A stretch of DNA of 20,340 nt from CAMDBL01 sp964498125 (lineage in GTDB: Bacteria; Pseudomonadota; Alphaproteobacteria; Rhizobiales; Hyphomicrobiaceae). The notes under the pieces are model-generated. The model was given only the letters and a program-made list of their open reading frames with translations. It was not told the origin of the DNA and did not search any database. Made by a program: the position numbers and the translations under genes. The stretch is taken from the NCBI GenBank assembly GCA_964498125.1, contig CAZCGE010000125.1:1-20340 (forward strand), in the 5' to 3' direction. Shown here piece by piece: positions 15,190 to 20,340 of this stretch (position 1 is its first letter; each line of letters begins with the position of its first letter).

Positions 15190-15500
15190 AAACGATCGCC
15201 GCGATCACCAGCAGCAGCGGTCTGCGGTATATCGCTACGCCGAGCCGGTCACCGCCAAGGGCTTCGTCTACACCTCGCCCCTCGAGCACCGACGTCCATG
15301 CGCAGCATGGTTGCGCCATGACGGACGCGTCCCTGGACCCGCTCTTGATAAGGGAAGGTTCCCAAAGGGCTAGCCCGGCGCCTGCCCCAGCGAAGGCTGG
15401 GGGCGGGGGCGTCATGCCGAAGGCGTGCGTTCCGCACGACGGGCAGAGCCACTAGCCTTTCGCGCCACGACCTCCACTGCCGTTTCAAGGAAGAATAGAC
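15190..15500. other. Intergenic stretch with gene fragment and hairpins
   Basis: No gene is supported here. The stretch holds the dehydratase fragment at 15233-15272, a CCATGC/GCATGG hairpin (15296-15301 and 15305-15310), and CCCCAGC/GCTGGGG with a GAAG loop (15385-15391 and 15396-15402) followed by a G-rich run. The last hairpin looks like the dispersed CCCAGCGAAGGCTGGG-type repeats I know from several alphaproteobacterial genomes. Confidence 0.6.
15233..15272 (+). repeat. 40-bp copy of an internal dehydratase segment
   Basis: Bases 15233-15272 match 13971-14010 of the UxaA-family gene at 39 of 40 positions (A at 13997, G at 15259); weaker similarity extends about nine bases further left. 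Read in the dehydratase frame it gives YRYAEPVTAKGFVYT, then departs into unrelated sequence. It lies 43 bp after the toxin stop codon. Confidence 0.85.
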
Positions 15501-15968
15501 ATGCCCAGCGATGCTGCCTACCTGTCCCGCCTGCAAGCGACAATCGCGTCCCTGCGGTACTGGGTTCCGGCGATCTCGCATGCAGCCCAGATCGAGATCG
15601 GCGAGGCCGACGGCATTTGGCGAATGCAGGTGCGGCCAAACCTCTATGACGCCTGTGCCTTCACCTTGGCGCTGACACGACAACAGACCTATAGCCTGAC
15701 GATCGCCGGCCGGTCCTACCCCGACCTCGCCGTCGACTCGCTCGATCTGTTCCCGCCGCTGGTCGAGGCGATCGCCGCTGGCCGGGTGATCGAGCGGCGC
15801 TGGTCCAGTCCCAACACCGGGGTTGAAACCCAGGTCGAGACGATCATCGACCTCGGCGCCGGCCGGACGTGGCGGGCGATCAACCGCTTTGCCGCCCTCG
15901 GGGGACTGATCGCCATCGAGGACTGCATCTGGCGCCCGCGATATTTTCTGCCCTACGAACGGCGCTGA
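15501..15968 (+). CDS. Hypothetical protein
   Basis: I do not recognise this 155-residue protein. It shows no signal peptide, no long hydrophobic helix and no known catalytic motif. The composition is that of a soluble alpha/beta protein: an N-terminal helix (about 5-20), an aromatic-rich middle with GEADGIWRMQVRPNLYDACAF, then strands such as QTYSLTIAGRSY and VETQVETIIDLGAG, and an Arg-rich end RPRYFLPYERR. It is probably real: AAGGAAG at 15487-15493 precedes ATG 15501, codon use resembles the neighbouring genes, and it has no better-supported antisense competitor. Part of it (residues about 27-40) is copied as a fragment at 14361-14401. A structured intergenic region follows it. Confidence 0.7.
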   Translation: MPSDAAYLSRLQATIASLRYWVPAISHAAQIEIGEADGIWRMQVRPNLYDACAFTLALTRQQTYSLTIAGRSYPDLAVDSLDLFPPLVEAIAAGRVIERRWSSPNTGVETQVETIIDLGAGRTWRAINRFAALGGLIAIEDCIWRPRYFLPYERR

Positions 15969-16001
15969 TCGTTGGCGCCGCTGTCGCGGCTGGCATGATA
16001 C

Positions 16002-16114
16002 CGCCAAGCGGAAAGATAGACTCTTCGGCATTGTCCGCTTGGCGAGGCCGCAAGGCGGCCCGGCGCGAGCGCCGTTCTTCGAAAGGTGAGACCTCCTTCG
16101 GGTCGAACCTTTCG
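16002..16114. repeat. Cluster of four stem-loops
   Basis: Four inverted repeats follow one another. CGCCAAGCGGA (16002-16012) pairs with TCCGCTTGGCG (16034-16044), 11 bp perfect. GGCCGC (16046-16051) pairs with GCGGCC (16055-16060). CGGCGC (16061-16066) pairs with GCGCCG (16069-16074) and is followed by TTCTTC. CGAAAGGT (16080-16087) pairs with ACCTTTCG (16107-16114), with GACC/GGTC nested inside. The third could terminate the upstream gene. The array could also be a structured leader of the aldolase gene at 16208 or a palindromic repeat cluster. I recognise no known riboswitch. Confidence 0.6.
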
Positions 16115-16207
16115 CTGGAGGGTATGAGACGGCATGACAGACGGACGGACTTTTCATAGAATGCGCCGCTTGCGCCAATGCAGCAGTCACTCCATCGGGG
16201 AGAATAC

Positions 16208-16990
16208 ATGATCGCCCTCGAGAACCCCGCGCGCGCGCGCCTCGAGCAAAACCAGGTCTCGCTTGGCCTCGGCATCCGCATGGCCCGCGGCGTCGAGATT
16301 GCCAAGATCCTGAAGACCGCCGGCTATGATTGGCTGTTCTTGGACATCGAGCACGGCCCGTTGACGCTCGACAACGTATCCCAGATCTCGGTGGCGGCGC
16401 TCGACGCCGGCATCGCGCCGATCGTGCGGGTGCCGGCCGGTGAATACGGCATGGCGACCCGCGCGCTCGACGGCGGCGCACTCGGCATTGTCATGCCGCA
16501 TGTCGACACCGCGGCAGAGGCCCGCGAGCTGGTCGACAAGCTGTGTTATCCCCCGGCCGGCCGCCGCTCGCCCGGCGGGCCGACCGCACACTTCGATTTC
16601 AAGCCGCTGCCGGTTGGCGAGGTCAATGCCGCGATGAACGCCAGCTGCCTCGTGGTGGCGATGGTCGAGACGGCCGAGGCCATCGCCAATGCGGATGCCA
16701 TCGCCGCCGTACCCGGCATCGATGTGGTGATGATCGGCACCAATGACCTGGCCACTGAGCTGGGCATTGCCGGCGACTTCGCCAATCCCAAGATCACCGC
16801 CGCCTACGAGACGGTGATGGCGGCCTGCAAGAAGCACAAGAAACATGCCGGCATGGGTGGCGTCGGCAGCGAGGAACTGCTCGAGAAATTCGTCGGCATG
16901 GGCATGCGCTTCATCCTGTCCGGCGGCGATGTCGCCATGCTGATGCAGGCCGCGAGCGCGCGCGCCAAATTCCTGCGTGGGTGTGCGTGA
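16208..16990 (+). CDS. HpcH/HpaI family aldolase (copy 1)
   Basis: This 260-residue class II, metal-dependent aldolase belongs to the family that cleaves 2-keto-3-deoxy acids to pyruvate and an aldehyde (HpaI, GarL, RhmA). Active-site marks: H49 in FLDIEHGPL, R74 in IVRVPAG, the PHVDTAAEAR segment at 97-106, metal ligands E154 in VETAEAIAN and D180 in VMIGTNDLA. GGGGAG at 16197-16202, 5 nt from ATG 16208, gives a firm start; an in-frame ATG at 16178 lacks such a site. The gene ends 18 nt from the end of a second, convergent aldolase gene. Together with the dehydratase 1.9 kb upstream it may work on sugar acids, which is inference. Confidence 0.93.
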   Translation: MIALENPARARLEQNQVSLGLGIRMARGVEIAKILKTAGYDWLFLDIEHGPLTLDNVSQISVAALDAGIAPIVRVPAGEYGMATRALDGGALGIVMPHVDTAAEARELVDKLCYPPAGRRSPGGPTAHFDFKPLPVGEVNAAMNASCLVVAMVETAEAIANADAIAAVPGIDVVMIGTNDLATELGIAGDFANPKITAAYETVMAACKKHKKHAGMGGVGSEELLEKFVGMGMRFILSGGDVAMLMQAASARAKFLRGCA

Positions 16991-17008
16991 CCTGCGCCGG
17001 CCCGTGGC

Positions 17009-17815
17009 TCAAACGCCTGCCAACGCATTGCGCACGCCCTTGGTCCATTGACCGGCAGCGGCCGACAACAGCGCCACGTCGGTCTGCGTCGTCAAGAACA
17101 GCGCGCCGCGCCGTATGGCGTCAGCCTGGCGTGTGACGTCGCGATTGCCACCACAGCCGGCGAACTTGCCGTGCGCGCGGGCGGCGGCGATGACACGATC
17201 CTGTGCTGTCAGCACAATGGGATCGTCAAACTGGCCGGCTTTGCCCATGCTGGCCAGCAGATCGTTGGTTCCAAGATGGATCACGTCGACGCCAGGCACG
17301 GCTGCAATGGCTGCGACATTGTCGAGGCCCTCGACCGTCTCGATCATGCAGACCAGCAGGCAGGCGTCGTTGAGCTGCGGCACGCTCTCGCTCAGCGGCA
17401 TCGCCCGATAGTCGAAATGCGGATAGCCACCGACCACCGAGCGCTTGCCGAGCGGCGCGAACTTGCAGACTTCAACCGCTCGGCGCGCCTGCGCGGGCGT
17501 GGCGATATCCGGGTAGATGATGCCGGTGACGCCATTGTCGAGCAGCAGCGCCACGTCGGGATCGTCGATGCCCCGCACCCGGACCATGGGTACGATGCCG
17601 ATCGCCAGCGCCGTGTGCGCCATGGCGACGATCGTCTCCAAATTGAAGACGGAATGCTGACCATCGATGAAGAGAAAATCATGGCCCGAGGATTTGGCGA
17701 TGCGCGCGATGTCCGGCGTGCGGCTGATCCGCACCGTGATGCCCATCACGACCTCACCGGCCCGGAGCTTGTCCTTGACCGGATTGGTCAGACGGCTTGC
17801 AGAGGTTGGTGGCAT
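17009..17815 (-). CDS. HpcH/HpaI family aldolase (copy 2)
   Basis: This is a second, diverged member of the same aldolase family, 268 residues, on the opposite strand. It keeps the active-site pattern: H54 in FIDGQHSVFN, R79 in MVRVRGIDD, E159 in MIETVEGLDN and D185 in HLGTNDLLA. The acidic residue normally before the histidine (EH) is Gln here, and the loop after it (SVFNLE) differs from copy 1, so a different substrate is likely. Start choice: ATG 17821 and ATG 17815 are both in frame; GAGGAG upstream is only 1 nt from the first but 7 nt from the second, so I used 17815. The open frame upstream to 17983 shows no family likeness. Confidence 0.92.
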   Translation of the reverse strand: MPPTSASRLTNPVKDKLRAGEVVMGITVRISRTPDIARIAKSSGHDFLFIDGQHSVFNLETIVAMAHTALAIGIVPMVRVRGIDDPDVALLLDNGVTGIIYPDIATPAQARRAVEVCKFAPLGKRSVVGGYPHFDYRAMPLSESVPQLNDACLLVCMIETVEGLDNVAAIAAVPGVDVIHLGTNDLLASMGKAGQFDDPIVLTAQDRVIAAARAHGKFAGCGGNRDVTRQADAIRRGALFLTTQTDVALLSAAAGQWTKGVRNALAGV

Positions 17816-18001
17816 GGGCATGCTCCTCGATCGACGGTCATATCGGCATTGATTCACAGTGACAGACGCAATGGCGCGCAGTGCATGGCAGCACAGTGGT
17901 CCATAACGCAGTCCGGTCTTGATCATGACCGGCGGCACCGGCAGTGGACAGCCTACCCCATCCGCCGGCACGCCGGCCAGCACGCGGGATTGTCAAATGT
18001 G

Positions 18002-18079
18002 CTAGTACCCATACCTAGTCCTTTGTTTGTCGCATTTTCTACGCCAAACCGGTGCCCACTTTGGCGGAAAATGCTCTAG
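18002..18079. repeat. Alphaproteobacterial palindromic repeat (RIME/Bru-RS-like)
   Basis: GCATTTTC (18032-18039) plus CGCCAAA (18042-18048) pair with TTTGGCG (18060-18066) plus GAAAATGC (18067-18074), giving a 15-bp stem with a 2-nt bulge and an 11-nt loop. CTAG occurs at both outer edges (18002-18005 and 18076-18079). From memory, palindromes with GCATTTTC ends, an ACCGGT-like loop and a CAAA-rich flank are dispersed in Rhizobiales-type genomes; a match to a named family needs a search. It lies between the divergent aldolase copy 2 and the reductase gene. Confidence 0.7.
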
Positions 18080-18118
18080 CAGCACGTTGACCACGCGATG
18101 ATGTCCGGGAAACACGAA

Positions 18119-19150
18119 ATGATGACCAGGAAAATTGCCGTGCTCGGCGCCGGCGCCAACGGTGCCTCGATTGGCGCGGACCTGACCAAGGCCGGCCTTG
18201 ACGTCGTTCTGATCGACCAGTGGCCCGAGCACGTGCGGGCCATGCGCCAGAACGGTGTGCGTATCGAATTGCCCGGCGAGATATTGCAGCAGCCGGTGCG
18301 CGCCTACAATCTATGCGACGTCTGCACATTCAAGCAGCCGTTCGATATCGTGCTGCTGGTGGCGAAAGCCTATGACACGCGCTGGCACTGCCAATTGATC
18401 GAGCCATACCTGAAGCCCGACGGCCTGCTGGCCGGGGTGCAGAACGGCATGACCGTGGACACCATCGCCGACGTGGTAGGCCCGCATCGCACCATGGGAT
18501 GCGTCATCGAGATTTCATCGATGATGTTCAGCCCTGGCATCGTCCAGCGCCATTCGCCGCCACCGCGCTCCTGGTTCGCCGTCGGCTCCATCCATCCCGC
18601 CACCGCCGGCCGCGAGGCCGAGATCGCCGATCTGTTGCGCCTCTCCGGCAGCGTCGAGATCGTCGAGGACATTCGCGCGGCGAAGTGGATGAAACTCGTC
18701 AGCAATGCCACCACGCTGGTGACAACGGCGATCCTTGGCGTTCCCATGCTGGAGGCGGTCGCGATGCCCGGGATGCGCGAGCTGATGCTGCGCTCCGGCC
18801 AGGAAGCCCTCGACACGGGAGCCGCGATCGGACATCGGGTACTGCCGATCTTCGGGCTCAGGCCTGACGACATGCGCCAAACCAACCGGCTCGTGGAAAC
18901 GCTGCTCGATACCTTGCTCGCAGGCTTTGTGCTGCCCAACACCAAGACGACCGTGCTGCAGGACTGGATCAAAGGGCGCCATAGCGAAGTCGACGATATC
19001 AACGGCACCGTCGTCGCCGAGGCCGCGCGGCGGGGCAGAGGGGCGCCGGTCAACGCCGCCGTCGTCGAGCTTGCCCGCCGCATCGAACGTGGCAGTCTCG
19101 AGCCTGGCCCCGGCAATCTCGCCATGTTGCGCGATCTTGCGGGCGCATAA
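18119..19150 (+). CDS. ApbA/PanE family 2-dehydropantoate 2-reductase-like
   Basis: This 343-residue NADPH-dependent reductase has the N-terminal Rossmann motif KIAVLGAGANGASIG (5-19), the QNGM turn near 108-111, the conserved lysine and asparagine in KWMKLVSNA (about 189-197), and the C-terminal HSEVDDINGTVV segment typical of ketopantoate reductases. PanE makes pantoate for coenzyme A, but this protein is about 40 residues longer than the E. coli enzyme. Paralogs are common, so another 2-keto-acid substrate is possible, as the nearby sugar-acid genes would suggest. Starts at 18098, 18101, 18119 and 18122 are in frame; GGGA at 18107-18110 with 8 nt spacing favours ATG 18119. A palindromic repeat lies just upstream. 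Confidence 0.88.
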   Translation: MMTRKIAVLGAGANGASIGADLTKAGLDVVLIDQWPEHVRAMRQNGVRIELPGEILQQPVRAYNLCDVCTFKQPFDIVLLVAKAYDTRWHCQLIEPYLKPDGLLAGVQNGMTVDTIADVVGPHRTMGCVIEISSMMFSPGIVQRHSPPPRSWFAVGSIHPATAGREAEIADLLRLSGSVEIVEDIRAAKWMKLVSNATTLVTTAILGVPMLEAVAMPGMRELMLRSGQEALDTGAAIGHRVLPIFGLRPDDMRQTNRLVETLLDTLLAGFVLPNTKTTVLQDWIKGRHSEVDDINGTVVAEAARRGRGAPVNAAVVELARRIERGSLEPGPGNLAMLRDLAGA

Positions 19151-19154
19151 GGTG

Positions 19155-19175
19155 TGGAGCCGAGGGGAATCGAAC
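19155..19175 (-). other. tRNA 3'-end-like fragment, possible attachment site
   Basis: Read on the minus strand the bases give GTTCGATT (T-loop), CCCCT (3' side of the T-stem) and CGGCTCCA (acceptor 3' side and discriminator). This is the last part of a tRNA, most like tRNA-Ala with its GGCTCCA end. The sequence that would continue the tRNA (AGGGG for the T-stem) is missing, so no complete tRNA exists here. It stands 198 bp before an integrase start, as expected for an attachment-site copy left by island integration into a tRNA 3' end. Confidence 0.5.
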
Positions 19176-19196
19176 AAGCGGTTTCGGGTCGTCCAA

Positions 19197-19214
19197 AGAC
19201 GTCTCATGACGTCT
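19197..19214. repeat. AGACGTC/GACGTCT inverted repeat
   Basis: AGACGTC (19197-19203) and GACGTCT (19208-19214) are separated by TCAT. The same bases form a 10-bp direct repeat of GACGTCT type. It lies between the tRNA fragment and the integrase and may be a recombination-protein binding site; no further support is visible. Confidence 0.4.
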
Positions 19215-19296
19215 ATCAAGATATTGAAATTGCTCATACATTTACCGCAATTCCTCGCTAGGCTGATCAAGTCCGGCTCACTGCATCCTACGCCAT

Positions 19297-19326
19297 CCCA
19301 CATTTTCTGTGGGGTAAAATGTGGGG
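19297..19326. repeat. Inverted repeat with two TGTGGGG direct repeats
   Basis: CCCACATTTT (19297-19306) pairs with AAAATGTGGG (19316-19325), 10 bp perfect with a 9-nt loop. TGTGGGG occurs twice in direct orientation, at 19308-19314 and 19320-19326. From memory, TGTGGGG-type repeats stand upstream of many P4-like integrase genes and resemble their arm-type binding sites. The position 47 bp before the integrase ATG supports such a role. Confidence 0.6.
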
Positions 19327-19372
19327 CTCCAATAGAGGGCGCGAGTTCGAATTCGGGGCTGGGGGTGTAGCC

Positions 19373-20340
19373 ATGTCCCAGCTCAACGGAAACGCCAGAA
19401 AGTCCCTCACCGCGGTCGCGGTCAAGCAGCTGACCAAGCCCGGCCGCTACTCGGACGGCAATGGACTCTATCTCGTGGTCGATCCTTCCGGCGCCCGCCG
19501 CTGGCTGCTGCGGATCGTCGTGCAGCGCCGCCGTCGCGATATCGGGCTCGGCAGTGCGCGGCTGGTGCCGCTGTCAACCGCGCGGGAAACGGCCATCGAG
19601 ATGCGCCGGGTTGCGCGCGACGGTGGCGATCCCGTCGCCGAGCGCCGACGCCGCCGCGCCCTGGCGCCGACATTTAAGGATGCGGCCAAGAACGTCCATG
19701 CCGAGACGCTCGCGAGCTGGCGCAACGAGCGGCACGCGGCGTCCTGGCTCACGACGCTAGAGACCTACGCGTTTCCCATCATCGGAGATCGCCCCGTCGA
19801 TCAGATCGATACTGCCGACGTCCAGAAGGTCCTGGCCCCGATCTGGCTGACGAAATCGGAGACGGCACGGCGCGTGCGCCAGCGCATGCGCACGGTGTTC
19901 GACTGGGCGCGCGTGGCACACGGGCTGAAGGGTGCCAATCCGGTCGACGGTGTCGAGCGCGGGCTGCCCAAGCAGACCGACCGGGGCGAGCATCACGCGG
20001 CCATGCCCTATGCCGAGGTGCCGTGCTTTGTAGCCCAGCTGCGCCAACGCTCGCCCGGCAACCCTGCACTCCTCGCCTTCGAGCTGCTGATCCTGACCGC
20101 CTGCCGCACCAACGAGGTGCTGCTGGCGGCGTGGGATGAGATCGACCTCGGCGAGGCGACGTGGACGATCCCCGCCGTGCGGATGAAGGCGCACGAGACG
20201 CATGTCGTGCCGCTGTCGCCGCGCGCGCTGGCGATCCTCGCCGAGATGAAGGCGCACGCCGGCGACAAAGGCTTGGTGTTTCCGGGCCGCCAACCTGACA
20301 AGCCGCTGTCGAACATGGTGTTCCTGATGACGCTGCGGCG
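19373..20340 (+). CDS. P4-type tyrosine integrase (cut by window end)
   Basis: The frame is open from ATG 19373 to the window edge (322 codons, no stop), so the gene is incomplete here. The N-terminus (about 10-95) is an arm-DNA-binding domain of the DUF4102 type with KQLTKPGRYSDGNGLYLVVD and RRWLLRIVVQRRRRDIGLGS. A core-binding domain follows (about 100-200) with DRPVDQIDTADVQKVL and RVRQRMRTVFDWAR. The catalytic domain then starts with LLILTACRTNEVL, whose Arg is the first catalytic residue, and the lysine/histidine region MKAHETHVVPLS. The later His-x-x-Arg and Tyr lie outside the window. GGGGG at about 19361-19365 can serve as ribosome site. The gene probably marks the left edge of a genomic island extending right. 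Confidence 0.93.
   Translation, partial: MSQLNGNARKSLTAVAVKQLTKPGRYSDGNGLYLVVDPSGARRWLLRIVVQRRRRDIGLGSARLVPLSTARETAIEMRRVARDGGDPVAERRRRRALAPTFKDAAKNVHAETLASWRNERHAASWLTTLETYAFPIIGDRPVDQIDTADVQKVLAPIWLTKSETARRVRQRMRTVFDWARVAHGLKGANPVDGVERGLPKQTDRGEHHAAMPYAEVPCFVAQLRQRSPGNPALLAFELLILTACRTNEVLLAAWDEIDLGEATWTIPAVRMKAHETHVVPLSPRALAILAEMKAHAGDKGLVFPGRQPDKPLSNMVFLMTLR

Noticed and set aside
15185..15225. Leftward extension of the dehydratase fragment
   Set aside because: Beyond about 15224 the likeness to the dehydratase gene falls to chance level, so the copied patch was limited to 15233-15272.
15249..16481. 410-codon minus-strand frame
   Set aside because: It is Arg- and Pro-rich, crosses two plus-strand genes and the hairpin cluster, and shows no domain.
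17048..18079. 343-codon plus-strand frame
   Set aside because: It is antisense to aldolase copy 2, which has complete active-site motifs. The frame is an effect of high GC.
19345..19372. GAGTTCGAATTC resembling a tRNA T-arm just before the integrase
   Set aside because: The flanking bases cannot form the T-stem and no acceptor or anticodon arm is present.

Overview
The window is high-GC DNA of alphaproteobacterial character. The lineage call rests on the protein types (an Aat with a GIFPMAE N-terminal motif, a MoeB without zinc cysteines) and on a palindromic repeat at about 18002-18079 that resembles the intergenic palindromes I know from Rhizobiales-type genomes. Reyranella, Rhodospirillales or Rhizobiales relatives are all possible; the genus cannot be fixed from this sequence. 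There is no rRNA, no complete tRNA and no CRISPR array.

Layout. 1-450: no supported gene, but a GGGGTC-type inverted repeat. 451-1509: ferrochelatase (hemH). 1598-2606: two consecutive hicB-hicA toxin-antitoxin modules, the first with a frameshifted toxin, the second intact with a TTG-started toxin. 2714-3322: DUF4337-type membrane protein. 3455-4621: beta-lactamase-fold serine hydrolase. 4664-5548 (-) and 5717-6415 (+): a metallo-beta-lactamase-fold hydrolase and a dienelactone hydrolase, divergent around three 14-bp tandem repeats. 6493-8891: a glycosyltransferase and UDP-GlcNAc 2-epimerase (wecB) with ATGA overlap; wecB ends inside a perfect 12-bp inverted repeat that supplies its stop codon. 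8896-9443: no supported gene, with an AT-richer patch. 12143 down to 9444 (-): quinone oxidoreductase, aat and moeB. 12297-14342: small exported protein and a UxaA-family sugar-acid dehydratase. 14472-15189: ribbon-helix-helix/PIN toxin-antitoxin module with a good promoter and an overlapping palindrome. 15501-15968: unknown protein. 16208-16990 (+) and 17815-17009 (-): two convergent HpcH/HpaI-family aldolases. 18119-19150: ApbA/PanE-family reductase. 19155-19372: a tRNA-3'-end-like fragment, an inverted repeat and TGTGGGG repeats. 19373 to the end: a P4-type tyrosine integrase, cut by the window edge, so a genomic island probably starts here and runs to the right.

How the genes may work together. 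The dehydratase, the two pyruvate-type aldolases and the reductase could form a sugar-acid (aldarate/aldonate) degradation set, by analogy with the GarD-GarL-GarR route; this is inference from family membership. The glycosyltransferase and wecB form a two-gene surface-glycan cassette. Three toxin-antitoxin modules, several palindromic repeat families and the integrase mark the window as a patchwork of core genes and acquired pieces.

The most unusual structure surrounds the 14.4-15.2 kb toxin-antitoxin module. Its left flank carries a 41-bp near-copy of the gene to its right, and its right flank carries a 40-bp near-copy of the dehydratase gene to its left.
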